From Aporrectodea caliginosa (Eukaryota; Annelida; Clitellata; Crassiclitellata; Lumbricidae), in NCBI GenBank assembly GCA_020284085.1, contig JACEVL010000159.1, positions 434,501-498,500 of the forward strand: a stretch of DNA of 64,000 nt. Direction: 5' to 3'. The translations under genes and the position numbers were made by a program. Each line of letters opens with the position of its first letter. Positions within the stretch are counted from its first letter, which is position 1. Positions 11,201-21,778 of this stretch are shown here, piece by piece. A model generated the notes under the pieces. The model was not told where the DNA came from, searched no databases, and worked only from the letters and a program-made list of their open reading frames with translations.

Positions 11201-12462
11201 CAAGGCTGCGGAGGATGATCGAGATGGACCAGAATGCCAACTACGAGGGTAAAAAGGTGCATCTGGATAACCTGTACCGGATGGTACAGTACTGTGAAAA
11301 CAAAACGGACTGCCGGAGGACACAGCAGATGGCCTACTTTGGAGAAGTATTCGATCGGAAAAACTGCTCTGATTATAAGACGGGCGTCTGTGACAACTGC
11401 ACTTCAAAGGAGAAGTTCCAGCAATGGGACGCGACTAAGGTGGCGTGTCTGATCGTTCATGGCATCCACGACATCAAGAACCGTTCGCGATATGAGAACT
11501 ACACTCTGCTGCACTTCATCGAGGTCTTCAAGGGCTCAAAGAACTCCAAGGTTCTTGAAAATGGCCACAACACCTGTCTCTTCTACAACAAATGCACCGA
11601 GTTTGGACTCGATCGCACGGACACCGAACGTCTGTTTCGCCAGCTCATCATCGAAGGAATTCTCGACGAAGAACTGCACGTGACAAATCAAGACCACACT
11701 GTCTGCTATGTGAGGTTGGGCAAGAGAGCCACTGAGCTGCTGTCAGGCAAGCTTAAGGTGACGTTCCATAAACGTGGAGGAAAGACGTCGGTCGCCGAAG
11801 AGCAGCAGAAGGAGAGCCGCCTTGATCCGAGAGAGCAGCTGATCGAGGAGTGCTATGCTGAGCTCATCAGTCTGGCCAAGGAGATCGCCAGAAGTGAGAA
11901 CAAACTCAACTACTCGAATATCTTCAACAACGAAACTCTACGTCGTATCGCAGTTCAACTGCCACTCACTACTGCCGAGCTGGCAGCTGTGGAAGGAGTT
12001 GCAGTAGTCAAGGCTGAGAAGTATGGACGAGAAGTCCTCAGTTTAACGATGGATTACACCTGCAAACTGACTGCATTAGATGCCCAGGGCCTTTCTGACG
12101 GCGATGAAGACGGCTCAAATAGTGCTCTGGAAGATGGCACATCTCCGTATTTCGTGCACGAACCCAGTAGCAGCAATGCAAGTCAAACGAACAGAAAGAA
12201 GGGGTTCAAGGGAAAGAGAAAATTTGGCTGGAAAAAGTCTGGAAGAAAGAAAGGCACAAAGAAAGGTAGGAAGGCATCTGGTCCAACCAAGAACAGCCAG
12301 TCTGCCAAAGCCAAGGATAAATCTGGACTGGCACAGTTTGAATATAAGCGGAAGGCAGCTGCGTCAGGTGCTTCCAGTTCTGCTTCTTCGAGACGACCTG
12401 GTCTCCTGGACGCACCTAAGTCACGATCATTTTTATCGTCTAGCGGATCATACTTTGGCTGA
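8263..12462 (+). CDS. BLM: BLM-type RecQ DNA helicase, single coding exon
   Basis: 1399 aa, close to the 1417 aa of human BLM. It is an ATP-dependent 3'-5' helicase that resolves recombination intermediates with topoisomerase III in the nucleus. Visible features: an N-terminal basic KKKFEFKK patch; a disordered Ser/Thr-rich region; an N-terminal oligomerisation helical region at about residues 287-360; Walker A MPTGGGKS with Lys676; DEAH at 776-779; the TATATPRVRRDI motif; and arginine-finger motif QESGRAGRDG at 956-965. The RQC zinc site is Cys1017, Cys1035, Cys1043 and Cys1046. A winged helix and an HRDC domain follow at about 1187-1265, then a Lys-rich nuclear-localisation tail (RKKGFKGKRK and GRKKGTKKGRK). 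The ATG is the first Met after the acceptor at 8253. All catalytic residues are intact. Vertebrate BLM coding sequence is split into about 20 exons, whereas here it has none. The stop codon is TGA at 12460-12462. Confidence 0.96.
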   Translation: MSSASSEGTLVPKKKFEFKKNLSLKRPLIDLAGNGVPNAPVNNLVSKSFSHGPFPQNAVKNSDSKQATRMVACVSPMNSTSLKTDTRNPQTSDSSRIAAPIITPTGDGNARVEPLQRQAIASRTSVKEILRAEVGFSALKLNITSTPLSSELLRAPAIGIASQTVGDDDNDFEVSPTQKPVTGRQSRKNVVRERSDDGAMARKKMRFSGHLVVAGDNKEEQSKGFMGDHSSQGSTKTNNKGAVVRSSAPAFTIGGDPFDTSDSLLPDIMLIDDGDGDWDKVCKVAAESELMTNKNLELLNDAETLSSNSSCRDSLFGVMDEICDIIGGVKMDDLLALSSLDLPKLQRLLAQRKQLKNQISHSVLTKHQTALNRLNCRRTSLQASKSSVGASTLAEANPCGNADFSTNSPSVLVKTPTNYKFARVNKSLTAQDKISLSSSSSCPSVSSGSRPSVEIEANDSSQTARRQGRPVCGESFFDDPFSPKQSPVRLNSINKSQLHVQDFEQTMCTDGRNFTVTSGVAGHAGFSSSSLSPVVQPKRALARDVHGSTSSSLGVSSRDFGSPGKQDISNLSQRRSHLDSTPKTTHEKAAVFQSPEKRGPSESVQSPVTVSFVGLQKDDGLCPVFSRTNHQHSDRMMGIFQKTFGLRTFRKNQLQAVNAALMGHDCFILMPTGGGKSLCYQLPALVTPGVTVVVSPLKSLIQDQVQRLLSLEVAASHLSGEMLQSAADKIYTKLHYREPEVKLLYVTPEKLSASTKLLSALDNLFQRQLLDRFVIDEAHCVSQWGHDFRPDYKKLCVLREKYPNVPVMALTATATPRVRRDILHQLRMKDPKWFMQSFNRPNLKYEVKLKKPKSLMNEVVALIKQKFSGQSGIVYCLSRRECDEVAKHLSSASIPAVSYHAGLSDSDRTNVQERWIREDRCKVVCATIAFGMGIDKPDVRFVIHYSLPKSVEGYYQESGRAGRDGLLAVCVLFYSYSDVARLRRMIEMDQNANYEGKKVHLDNLYRMVQYCENKTDCRRTQQMAYFGEVFDRKNCSDYKTGVCDNCTSKEKFQQWDATKVACLIVHGIHDIKNRSRYENYTLLHFIEVFKGSKNSKVLENGHNTCLFYNKCTEFGLDRTDTERLFRQLIIEGILDEELHVTNQDHTVCYVRLGKRATELLSGKLKVTFHKRGGKTSVAEEQQKESRLDPREQLIEECYAELISLAKEIARSENKLNYSNIFNNETLRRIAVQLPLTTAELAAVEGVAVVKAEKYGREVLSLTMDYTCKLTALDAQGLSDGDEDGSNSALEDGTSPYFVHEPSSSNASQTNRKKGFKGKRKFGWKKSGRKKGTKKGRKASGPTKNSQSAKAKDKSGLAQFEYKRKAAASGASSSASSRRPGLLDAPKSRSFLSSSGSYFG

Positions 12463-14608
12463 TCGAGACGATCAAGGAAATGAATCGGACTCAGATGGTT
12501 TGTGGCAGTTCCTACTTTCTTGTTTAATAAGAGTTGTGTTTACAATTTTTAAATCATTTCATAAGCTCGACTTCATATGAGAGGCACATTGCTGAGTGAG
12601 CATTTATGTTATGATAAAGTGTGTTAGTATTTTATTTTCTATTGTACTTATGTGTGTGAAAGGTCAGTAAACTTGAATCAGAGGCATAGATAAGGGTGCA
12701 CAAACAACTTGTCGTTGGTCTTTGCACGGAGTCCACTCTGCAAACTCAAACTTTTAATTGTTGGATTAGAGACACAGTGCTATTGATCAGACCAATGTGC
12801 CTCAAGTTGGCTAAAAGTAAGTTCCTGTATATGTGCTTATAAATTCTGTGGCTACATAAGTGTGTCTTTTAATCAGACATTAAATTAATTATAGCTGTTA
12901 TTTTTGTGTTTTAGGCTGATTTGATTGCTGTCTTCCAGTAGAAACTATAGCCTGGCAAAGGAAAATGACTTTTGCATCTCAGCATAAATTTCTGTGGAAC
13001 ACTGTGTTATTGTTTACGATTTTGTTTCACTGTCACAAGTTGTTTATGCTTACTAGGTCAATATAGTAATTTAAACTTTGAGAACTGTAACTGATCAGAG
13101 GATCGTTACTTGCTTTTATTTTTAAACAATGATTTATTATTTTTCTATTGATCAAGGATGTTGGCACAGTTTTGAGAATTGGGGTGATCAGTGGCAGAAA
13201 AACAGAAGATCTCTTTTAAAGGGATCAAAACATGGAAGATTGAACTTTACGTGCATTTCACACAAAAATTGTTTACATTTTTAAAATATCGGGGTTCATT
13301 GAGCCATACATCTTCTATTCTAAAATGTACTTTTCACACTTCACTTATAGACAGACCTTCTTCCATACTTATTTTAGTCCTTCCGAAATTTATGACATCA
13401 AAAAGTCTTGTGTTTAGTTGCACCAATAGCACTGTTTCCATTGGGCCATGGCCTCCTTTGCTGACGGCCATGATATAAACAGTTTTCTGCAAGAGATGTT
13501 GGAGTATTGTTTTATGAAGGCTTGATTATGAAACTGCAATCCAAGAACAGACTTCCTTCCTTAGGAATTACATAACTTAGAACAATTTGTCAGGTATTTG
13601 CACCTACACTTTCAAAAGTTATGTCTGGAAAGAGCAAACACTAATATATCCAGAATGCTGATGGACTTGCCTGTAGTTGTTTGATAACAAAGCACAGTCA
13701 GTGTATTTAGCCTGTATCTAGGCAGTAATCTTGGAATTTACCTGCTCGTGGATTCGTTTGGAGAACCGGTGATCAGTGCCTAGTACACTATTGCAGCAGC
13801 GCTATTAGAAGTTCTAAGATTAGATTAATGATTAGGATTTTATAGCAATTAGAATTGTTAGAAAGCAGAAGATGTTGATTGTACTATAAGACCAGAAAGT
13901 TGACGTCTTTGATTGTTCTAGAGATTGCTGTTACACTTGCAAATCACTAAGGAAGGAAGACGAATATTGGAGTAACATTTCATGTTAGCCGAATTTTGAA
14001 CTAACTGTTAGGCAACAGTAGACACGCATGCCAGCCAGAAATGCAGTATAACTTCATGACATGAGCTGCAAAAAGCATATGCATGTATATGTGTATATGT
14101 AATGATTTCGGTAGGCTGCTAACGGAAATTAATATTGCGCAGCTAAATTTATTTATTGCACAGTTGAATGTATTCCATTTTATTGCAGTTAAATTTATTC
14201 CATTTTATTGCACAATAAAATAAAATAAATTTTGCAATATTATGGACTGTAATAGAATGTAGCAATCTGTAGACAAAGTAATAGTCCAACCTCAGCCTGT
14301 TTGTGTTTCTTGGTTATTTAGTGCCACAGGTATTTTGATATGAAAGTTGGTACACATGTAATACGAAGAACTGCACTGCACAGCTAGGCTACGTGTAATT
14401 GGCCATATTCTACTTTGCATAAAAGTTCCATTATTCCGCTTTTTGCACTGAGATAATATTCTGTTTGATAAGTGTTCCATATCATCTACATCTGCTCCCT
14501 GTCTGAGTGATGCTTAACGAATTTCTGTGAAAATTGTTGTATAATACTATATTGTTGTAGCATACATGTAATTTAAATTTTCATATAGAATATGCATAGA
14601 ATTAGTAT
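12463..14608 (+). other. BLM 3' untranslated region and flank
   Basis: AT-rich sequence without recognisable exons. Possible polyadenylation signals are ATTAAA at 12879 and AATAAA at 14214; neither can be chosen from sequence alone. The 14214 signal lies in an inverted repeat (CCATTTTATTGCA at about 14170-14210 against TGCACAATAAAATAAAA). No poly(A) tract of the kind left by a processed retrocopy follows the stop codon. Confidence 0.5.
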
Positions 14609-14680
14609 TTAACACTTTAATGGCGAGCGTGTGCTAAAAGTGAGTGAGAAACCAATGCAGCTCATCGTTAAAGTGTTAAC
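14609..14680. mobile_element. Short inverted-repeat element, TTAACACTTTAAC family, copy 2
   Basis: 72 bp that begins TTAACACTTTAATGGCGAG and ends CTCATCGTTAAAGTGTTAA. The inner part carries AATGCAGCTCATCG, the reverse complement of the GAGCTGCAT core in copies 1 and 3. It folds into a near full-length hairpin. Confidence 0.75.
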
Positions 14681-15624
14681 TTAAACAACTTAGATGACAG
14701 AACTTAAGTATATTTTCATCATAAGAGAATAATTTAACATTAAGATGCATTGACATGGGAACAGACCAAGCTTTCATCTCATACTATGGGCTATTTTATC
14801 CGTTTTCATCTTGAGTGTTTTGCACTGTAGCAGACATTTAAATTTTAAAGTACTGTATAATGCTGCTCTGATCCTCTGGCAACTGGACTCGGACCTCCTT
14901 CTGACTACCCTTTGGACAGCCTCTCTGACTAGACACAGTAGCCTCGTGAAAAATAAGCTAGTGCCTTGTGCTTGGGTTTTGAGTGGTGCTTTAGAAGCTT
15001 GGAGATTATGGAATCAAACCCTCTACATTTGTACGATAATTCTTGCCATGTGATATACAGTAACCCCCTTATAACATGTATCTGTTTATGCGTGCATGTA
15101 TGTATGTACCGGTATGTTTGTATCTACTATAATTATTAGGCATGTATGTATCTGGGCATTTTAGTTGTGCCTTTTATGTACCTCACGAAAGCGCTTCCTG
15201 CAAGTCTAACTTGCACTAAGAGTTTTAAAGGAATTACAAGTTTTGTTGTCTGTTTGTGAATATGCCTAGAGATTAAGAAACGATCAGCAAATTCTCATAC
15301 ACGTTTGGTTTGACAGTCGATATATATTATTAATAAACTATGAAACTCTTCAGACTCTCTGGTCAGTATAGTACTTGAAATGATTCCCAAAATACTGTTA
15401 TTAGGACGTACCAGTGTATAAAGTACATCATCATCAGTTCCTGATGAATTGCAGCTATTTGGAGGTGATGGGTGCAAACAGGTGATCTCTAAATGTTTCA
15501 ATGAGTTGTGAGTCTGATGCTTTTCTTATGTTTGTTTTAGGTCTAGCTATGTCCTCATTTCATGTTTGCTATCTGATTTAGTCGTGGTCTTCACTCGTTA
15601 GGAAAGCTTTAGCATAAAACTGTT

Positions 15625-15695
15625 TTAACACTTTAACAACGAGCTGCATTGCTTTCCAAGTCGGTTTTAGTGCGCTCTCCTCGTTAAAGTGTTAA
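15625..15695. mobile_element. Short inverted-repeat element, TTAACACTTTAAC family, copy 3
   Basis: 71 bp that starts TTAACACTTTAACAACGAGC and ends CTCGTTAAAGTGTTAA. It is the cleanest of the three copies, with almost perfect terminal arms. The sequences between this element and copy 2, and from it to 16087, show only short low-complexity ORFs. Confidence 0.75.
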
Positions 15696-16087
15696 AGATG
15701 TTTTTGAATCAGTGAACAGTAACAGTTTTTCTTAAAATGTATTGTTTTCTGCACAAATATAAGTTTACACTTGTAGTATTTCAGACAATTGGCAAAGAAA
15801 GAATTTAGAACATTTCATAGTTAATTAATAATATTGAATGTTTAGGATTTTAAATAGTAGTACATGTGTTTATGGCTACTCTGACTTACCAATATATTTT
15901 GTAAATTAAAGAAGTATGGTTTTCTATGAGTGTTTGAATGTCATTCATGTCTGAACTTAAGACTTTGTCTGTTTCAACTTGCATACCCCTCTACATCACC
16001 CAACAGATGGTTCCTTGAACTCTAAGATTTTGACCGGGTTTCTCCAATGAATCATGAAATTTAACCGCTGTTTTACTTGAAGGGGTT

Positions 16088-16380
16088 TTCATATGGTTAG
16101 CGTGTTGGGCTGTCAATCGAGAGGTCGAGGGTTCAAATTCTTGCCAGGGCATAAATTACATTAGAGATTTCTGCTCCACCTACACCACCTAGCCAACTTG
16201 GTCATAATGAGTACATTGACCCTACACTGTTGGTGGGAAGATGAGCGACGAGGGAGAGGACTGGCCACCCACCCTCATATGCAGAGGCTAAGAAAATGAA
16301 GTCGCTAACACTAAGCACCCATGGTTGCCTGAGGGCTAGCTTCAGAGACTGTTCTTCTCTTCTTCTTTTTGAAGCAACCT
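16088..16380 (+). mobile_element. tRNA-derived SINE, family A, copy 1
   Basis: The head has a tRNA-like pol III promoter: an A-box-like GGTTAGCGTGTTGGGC followed by a B-box-like GAGGGTTCAAATTC. The body contains ATTTCTGCTCCACCTAC, ATAATGAGTACATTGACC, CACTGTTGGTGGGA, GAGGGAGAGGACTGGCCACCC and AAGTCGCTAACACT. The same blocks occur in order on the minus strand at 40211-40480, and the tail blocks recur at 19400-19520. A T-rich stretch ends the element. Confidence 0.85.
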
Positions 16381-17084
16381 TCCACTGATGCCTTGTGCAT
16401 TGTGATAACAGCCTTTTGGAAGTTATTAGATTAGATTAAACGTTGCCCTTGGAAACTGAAAGGACAGAGTGCTTTTCAAAGCTATTTTAAGGTACATGCA
16501 CTTTGAAAGCGTTTGATGTGTTTGCAGCCGGTCCATTTCGTAGAATGACTGGTCTAATCCAATGTTTAAGAAACTGGTTCACGTCTGCTTAAGGGACTCC
16601 AAGCAACAACCCTGGACAAGTTGGTCGCAAACACTTGTATAGCGAATCAGAATTTGTGACTTTGCCTGCATAATAATAAATAAAATAAACAAATGTATAG
16701 ACAGATGTACATAAAGATGGTTGTATACAGGAGAAAAGCTAGAGAAAGGGAAGAAAAGGAAGAGGGAGAAGATGCAGAACAAAAGGAAAGGCGCCTGAGA
16801 AGTCTCAACTAAAGAACGAATGGCAATAGTTTCTGCAAAGTGGAAAAGATAAAAGAACAAAGCAAACTGCACTGCAAGAACACAACCAACTCTACTAATG
16901 TTTCTGGGTTCTACTGCCCTTAAAAGTTTGATGCTTCAGCATTCTACAAAGGCGCCAAACAAATACAGAAATCACTATAAGGCAATCATAGCCATTATCC
17001 CTACATTACATCTTCTAGTTGTACTTATTTTCCTGATCCTTCTCTGTTGCAGCCTCCAGCCACTGCTTGCAATCCCTCCCTCTC

Positions 17085-17460
17085 TCTTTTGGTGTCCCTC
17101 AAGGCTTCCTCCTGTATACCACACCACTAAGTAAGCAAGTAAGTATATCCTTTATTGAAGAACCAACTGCTAACCGCACCTTGGTGTGCATAGTTTGTCA
17201 AATAGATAAATAAATTGAGTATAAATCATCCGTGTGACAAAGATTCTACTGTGGGGCCAGTGTGGGCTCTGGGGCGTAGCGAGTATACAGCAGTTTTCAC
17301 GGGAGGCGATTATAGTTGGTGTAATACATGTTCTGGGTTGCTGATGATGGTTGAAAAAGGTTAGAGTCTGCTTTCTGGCAAAGTTGCTCGAAACCATCTC
17401 CTCTGTTGACAACCGTCTCTACGCAGACGACGCCCAACTCTACATAACGCAGGTCACCAG
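17085..17460 (+). pseudogene. CR1-like LINE reverse transcriptase fragment, interrupted
   Basis: At 17085-17131 the frame reads SFGVPQGFLLYTTPLS, the GVPQG block of non-LTR reverse transcriptases. At about 17395-17460 it reads TISSVDNRLYADDAQLYIT, the catalytic YADD block. In intact CR1-type enzymes these blocks are only about 30-40 residues apart. Here a repeat of about 260 bp is inserted between them. No complete ORF remains, so this is a dead, 5'-truncated copy. Confidence 0.8.
17131..17394 (+). mobile_element. Interspersed repeat inserted in a LINE (AGTAAGTATATCCTTTATTGAA family)
   Basis: It starts with an AGTAAGCAAGTAAG run, then TATCCTTTATTGAAGAACC, AACTGCTAACCGCA, CATCCGTGTGACAAA, CTCTGGGGCGT and GGTTGCTGATGATGGTTG. 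The same blocks in the same order occur at 55441-55830. It separates the GVPQG and YADD blocks of the LINE, so it inserted after the LINE. The right boundary is approximate. Confidence 0.7.
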
Positions 17461-17649
17461 CTTATTCAGTTGTAATTTGATAATGCTCTCATTACAAAGT
17501 TCAAAAGTACACACTGAAGCCAGACAACCATTAAATTGTGTAAGTCAGCTCAAACCACCTGCAGAATGCTTTGTAAGTTATTGGCGTGTAATTTCGGGCT
17601 TTTATGAAAGTGTGACTTCGCTTAACAGCAAAAACGAGTACAGTCGCTA

Positions 17650-18075
17650 GGTACAAACTACTTCAGCAGAATGCCTTCTAATTATAGGCGTCTGAACAGT
17701 CTGGGCCACTGCTCGTTTGATATTCGAAGCTTTACGGGCAACGGACCCCAGCGCTTGCAAGCCAGCTAGCCAGGCGGGGCTGACAGAAGGGGCCGTCTGC
17801 CGCCTCCGCAGCCTACTCTTTCCGCCGAGGGGAATGTTGTGTTCGGATGCCTATCGCATTGGTCGACCTCACCAGTGAGTCAGACGATCTAGCCGGGCTT
17901 CGCTTGGGCAGAGCAGAGTCAACGCTTTCGGCTAAACGATCCAACGCAGCCCCTCCTATTAGACCTATAGACTTGACTCTTAGATTGCTCTCGGTAGCGC
18001 TAGGCTACCGCTCGGTCGGTCGGTCGGTCGGTCGGTCGGAGTTGCGAAAAGGTTGCGGGGGCTGATCGTAGGGAA
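17650..18075 (+). other. GC-rich segment with a (CGGT)n tract, no gene recognised
   Basis: More GC-rich and CpG-rich than its surroundings, with a (CGGT) tract at about 18009-18040. The open frame at 17847-18065 has no recognisable domain. It could be a CpG-rich regulatory or promoter segment or an old repeat; nothing decides between them. Confidence 0.35.
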
Positions 18076-18461
18076 TAGACAGTTAATACTTTTGCACTTC
18101 CAGAGGAATGTTATTGCTGCGAGTGATGTCAGGATTCACTGTGTGCAGCTGCGAAAGTGTTCCTGGTCTGAAGGGTTCGTGTTGCCGGTCTGATTCGTCC
18201 TTGACTCATGCTTAGTTCTTTAGGTTAACTGATGAGTGACTGGATTGTGGGCCACTGGTGAGCCACTGTCTCTTGCAGTATACAAAGGGCCCCAATTATT
18301 AATGACTCAGTGTGTGCATTGTTGGATGAAACAAACTCCAGCTGCCGTAGCTGACATCGTTTTCAGAAACGAAAGAGCGAAAAGGGGAGACAGAGAGATA
18401 AAAGGTAGGACAAAAAATATTTATCGACAGACGGCAGCTTAGAATAAGAAACTCCACAATC

Positions 18462-18665
18462 GGACCCTCTCTTTGGAATGCGCTTTCTCCTTATGCTCAA
18501 TTCTATCTTGCAGCCTCTCCTCTTCCTTCTCTCAAAACCTGCTTCTTCTTTCAGGGTCTTGCGCAATGGGAGCGCCTCTGAATGGTTCATCCTACTAGGG
18601 GTGCTTTACAACATTATGCTTGGATACAGTGCAATACAATACATAGCAGCAACAATTAGAACTAG
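18462..18665 (+). mobile_element. CR1-like LINE 3' end, copy 1
   Basis: It shares TTTGGAATGCG, CTCAAAACCTGCTT, GGTTCATCCTACTA and ATGCTTGGATACA in order with 46095-46312. The reading includes the LWNAL-type and SLKTC-type ends typical of the C-terminus of CR1-type LINE ORF2, followed by a short 3' UTR ending in AATACAATA. Confidence 0.65.
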
Positions 18666-19353
18666 CTATGGTAGCTACAAATATATATTATTTTGATTAT
18701 TTACTACTATTAGTAGCAACTGTTACAGTAACTGCCATTCTGTACTATAATATATTGTTAACCAACCGTGTATTGTTACTGCGATTATTTGTGAAACATG
18801 TACCGTATACCAACAGGCCAGCCGAGAACAGTTAGAACTAGCTACTTTTAGGGGTCCGGGCTGGACCCAGCAATCAACTTATGAAAAATATTATAATCAG
18901 TTATGCACAGTTTATGATTTATGTCTTTTAAAATATAATATTGCGGACACTGCTGCAATATTCCATATATAAATATAATTTTGTAGGGTTGTACCCGCAC
19001 CAATTATTTCATTTTTTTAAATTTACTGTCTAAGGATAGTTATTGACTGCTCTGCCTAGGGGCCCGGAATTTCTGTCGGCAGCCCTGTATACCAATACAA
19101 GTTACTCTGATGATTGCAGTGCGGTGTGTTTTAGTTCTACTGAGTCTCTGTGACCTTTTCATATCAGTTCACAAGGGCGCGAGTTACATGATGGGAAGGA
19201 GACAATCATTCCTAAATACCTCTCGTACGAGGTGCATTTGTTTTCCCCATACCCTTCGCTTATGTCCATCACAGGTCTTTCTCCCACTGCTGCCAGCTAC
19301 AAAATCGCATCATGTCTGAAACTAAATTATCCTCCAAGTGGAAACATGTGTCT

Positions 19354-19520
19354 TCGCCTTTCTCGAGTAATTGACATTACACCGCCGATCAGAAGATGAA
19401 AGCGGTTAGGGAGCAGACTGGCAACTGACCCCACTGCCAAGGCTCTGAGTAAAATGAAGTCGCTAACACTTCATACCTATGAACTCTGCTCGGTTTTGAC
19501 TTGAAACTATTCTTTGTTAA
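19354..19520 (+). mobile_element. tRNA-derived SINE, family A, truncated tail
   Basis: It contains GGCAACTGACCCCACTGCC and ATGAAGTCGCTAACACTTCATACCTATG, which match the 3' half of the SINEs at 16088 and 40211. The tRNA-like head is absent, so the copy is 5'-truncated or broken. Confidence 0.6.
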
Positions 19521-20003
19521 ACAGACGATTCCAGTTCTACTGAACGTAGGGCTGCCAACCGCGGATTGAGAATCGGCCTTGTGCGTCCCGTGTCCCGGAT
19601 TGATCCCAAATTGTCCCGGAATTTGGTGCAGATAGATGTATCCACTTCACCAACTTTTGTTCTTGTTTTCGTACACTAAACTCGACAAGTTGTACGATGA
19701 ATTGTGCGTTCTGCACTCTAATCTATCAGACCTGTTGTTGGCTCAACATCTGATGTTGGAGAGCGCGGGGTTGAAGTCTTCAAGACTTCACAAACCACTT
19801 ACACTCAGCATTGTGTCCATCCATCCTACGTCCCGTTTCCAACGCTTTTTGCGAGTTTTCAGCATTATGAACGACCTGTTGTCTGACAATCAATCGCAGT
19901 TGCCTGAGCACCGCCCTTGTAAAAAGCGGAAAGGTTGGTAATGGCATATCGAGTGACTGCGGGCGTTCTTTTTTAAACAGACGATTCCAGTTCTACTGAA
20001 CGA
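19509..20003. mobile_element. Insertion of about 426 bp between 38-bp direct repeats
   Basis: TTAAACAGACGATTCCAGTT followed by CTACTGAACG ends at 19546 and recurs identically ending at 20002. With the preceding TTCTTT(G/T) the direct repeat is about 38 bp. The intervening DNA begins TAGGGCTGCCAACC and contains GTCCCGGATT and GTCCCGGAATTT. It includes an unrecognised 101-codon frame at 19636-19941. The direct repeats look like an unusually long target-site duplication, or the footprint of a tandem duplication. Confidence 0.6.
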
Positions 20004-20156
20004 GTGCTTCCTCAACAGGGATCTCTCAGGCACATAATCAGCCCTTTAATTGTGTTCGTGACAGTCACATGTCACAAACTCTTCCACTGTTCGCTTTCTG
20101 ACAGTGCCTGGATAAAGGAGGAGGGCGACGCTAATGGTCTTTGTTACACACAGCTA

Positions 20157-20618
20157 GGGGGCCGTCCATAAATGACGTCACGCACCTAGGAGGGTCGGGG
20201 GTCGGAAATCTGTGACGATGTGTGACATGGGGGGGGGTCTGAGAAGTGTGACGTTACACCAGGTCTATTGTATTAAATTTAACAATTAACAACAATTTAA
20301 TTTTTATTAATAACAGCACTAATTTTGAGGATTAAATTTTCATTATTTTTTAATTATTTTAATGTATACGGGCACCATTATTAATAATTTTCTAATTATT
20401 TCAATATTTGGTCACCGTTAAATTTTAAAATATTCATGCTTTCCCTATTTGTTTCATGAAGGAGCATTTTGCTTCGCCATGGAAATTTGGTTTGGCGGGG
20501 GGGTCAGAGCTTTGTGACGTCATTTTCAGAGGGGGTGTTACTTTTTGTGACGAAGTGTGACGAGGGGAGGGGGTTAAAAATCGGCCAAAATTGCGTGACA
20601 TCATGCGTGACGGCCCCT
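20157..20618. mobile_element. MITE with GGGGCCGTCCATAAAT-type termini
   Basis: The left end is GGGGGCCGTCCATAAATGAC followed by GTCACGC. The right end is GCGTGACATCATGCGTGACG followed by GCCCC. The interior has GTGTGACATGGGGGGG facing GTGACGAAGTGTGACGAGGG, with an AT-rich centre. This inverted-repeat element type, with CGTCA-rich ends, recurs in many animal genomes. No transposase is present. Confidence 0.75.
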
Positions 20619-21778
20619 TACGTCGTTAAAAAGGGGAAAAACACACACACCCACATGTCACATGCTATGATGCTCATAAAAACCCGGTAACTGGTATCGA
20701 ATTCCAGACATAGTTCAAGCATCGAATTAAGGAATGCATGAGAGGATGAAATGGCGGGCAGATAGGAACACGTGACTGTAGGCTAATGTCGGCGATTATT
20801 AATGGCGATTATCATAGGCCTACAGTAATCTGCTAGGTGGCGTACGTGTGAAAGTAAGCTTTCGCTACAACTTCCGGTCTGTGTTGTAGCGATTAAATGG
20901 TGACAGCTTCATGCGAAAATAATGACGCAATATTGTTAATTTTAGTAGGCCTATATATAGCGACCGATAATCCAGTGGATCGATCCGTTAACTCCAGCTC
21001 CATCTATTCCGGGCCAAATTGCCTACTCTGTGCAAATTAAAGTAACGAAACCCCTTCTTGCTTTATAATCGCCTGCAGTATCGACGATAATTACGTCTAT
21101 GGAAGAGTTCATAAATCAAAAAAGCGTATTGTCAGTGACACCTATCATAACAGTGTCTCTTTCCTACCGACATCAGTGTCCCTTATTCACCAGACATGAC
21201 GCTTAATCGTCCTTTGTTGTGACTTTTGAGTGGCCTGCATATTCAGAGAACATAGAATGTCTGTATGTAAAGTCAACCGACTGTTGACACTTCTTCGTCT
21301 GCTGCTGCGTGGGAACCGTCAGTGTGTGCTAATAGTAATTGTCAAGCGGGACAACAGAAATGGAACGCGATGCAGTGTTAAATGGTTATGTGGCCTCAGG
21401 TCATCTGGCCTCAAACTTCGTAGCCTCGCCATTTACAGCTCAGAGTCGGCTATATTTATACTCTAATGCTACATCCAAAACATTGTGTATCCGAATCGAC
21501 ATCACCATTTTGTGATGTTCTGCCAGCACGTCCATATGGGCCCTCTACTGGACCCATATGGGAATATGGGTCATATGTGGGCTCCATGTTGGCATACTCA
21601 CAGGGTAACTTCTCCAGGCTATGCGTAGGAGCCTACCAACATGGGCCTATTTGAACTGGCAACAAAATACATGTACAAGGATTTCACTAGTAAATGCACA
21701 GCAGCCAATGAACGATTACAAACATCATTTATACTTAGGCTTTGTACACATAGGCCCAGGGCATTTTTTAACATGTTG

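Noticed and set aside
19636..19941. 101-aa ORF as a gene
   Set aside because: It lies inside the 426-bp insert between direct repeats, without recognisable domain or splice partners. Kept only as part of the mobile element.
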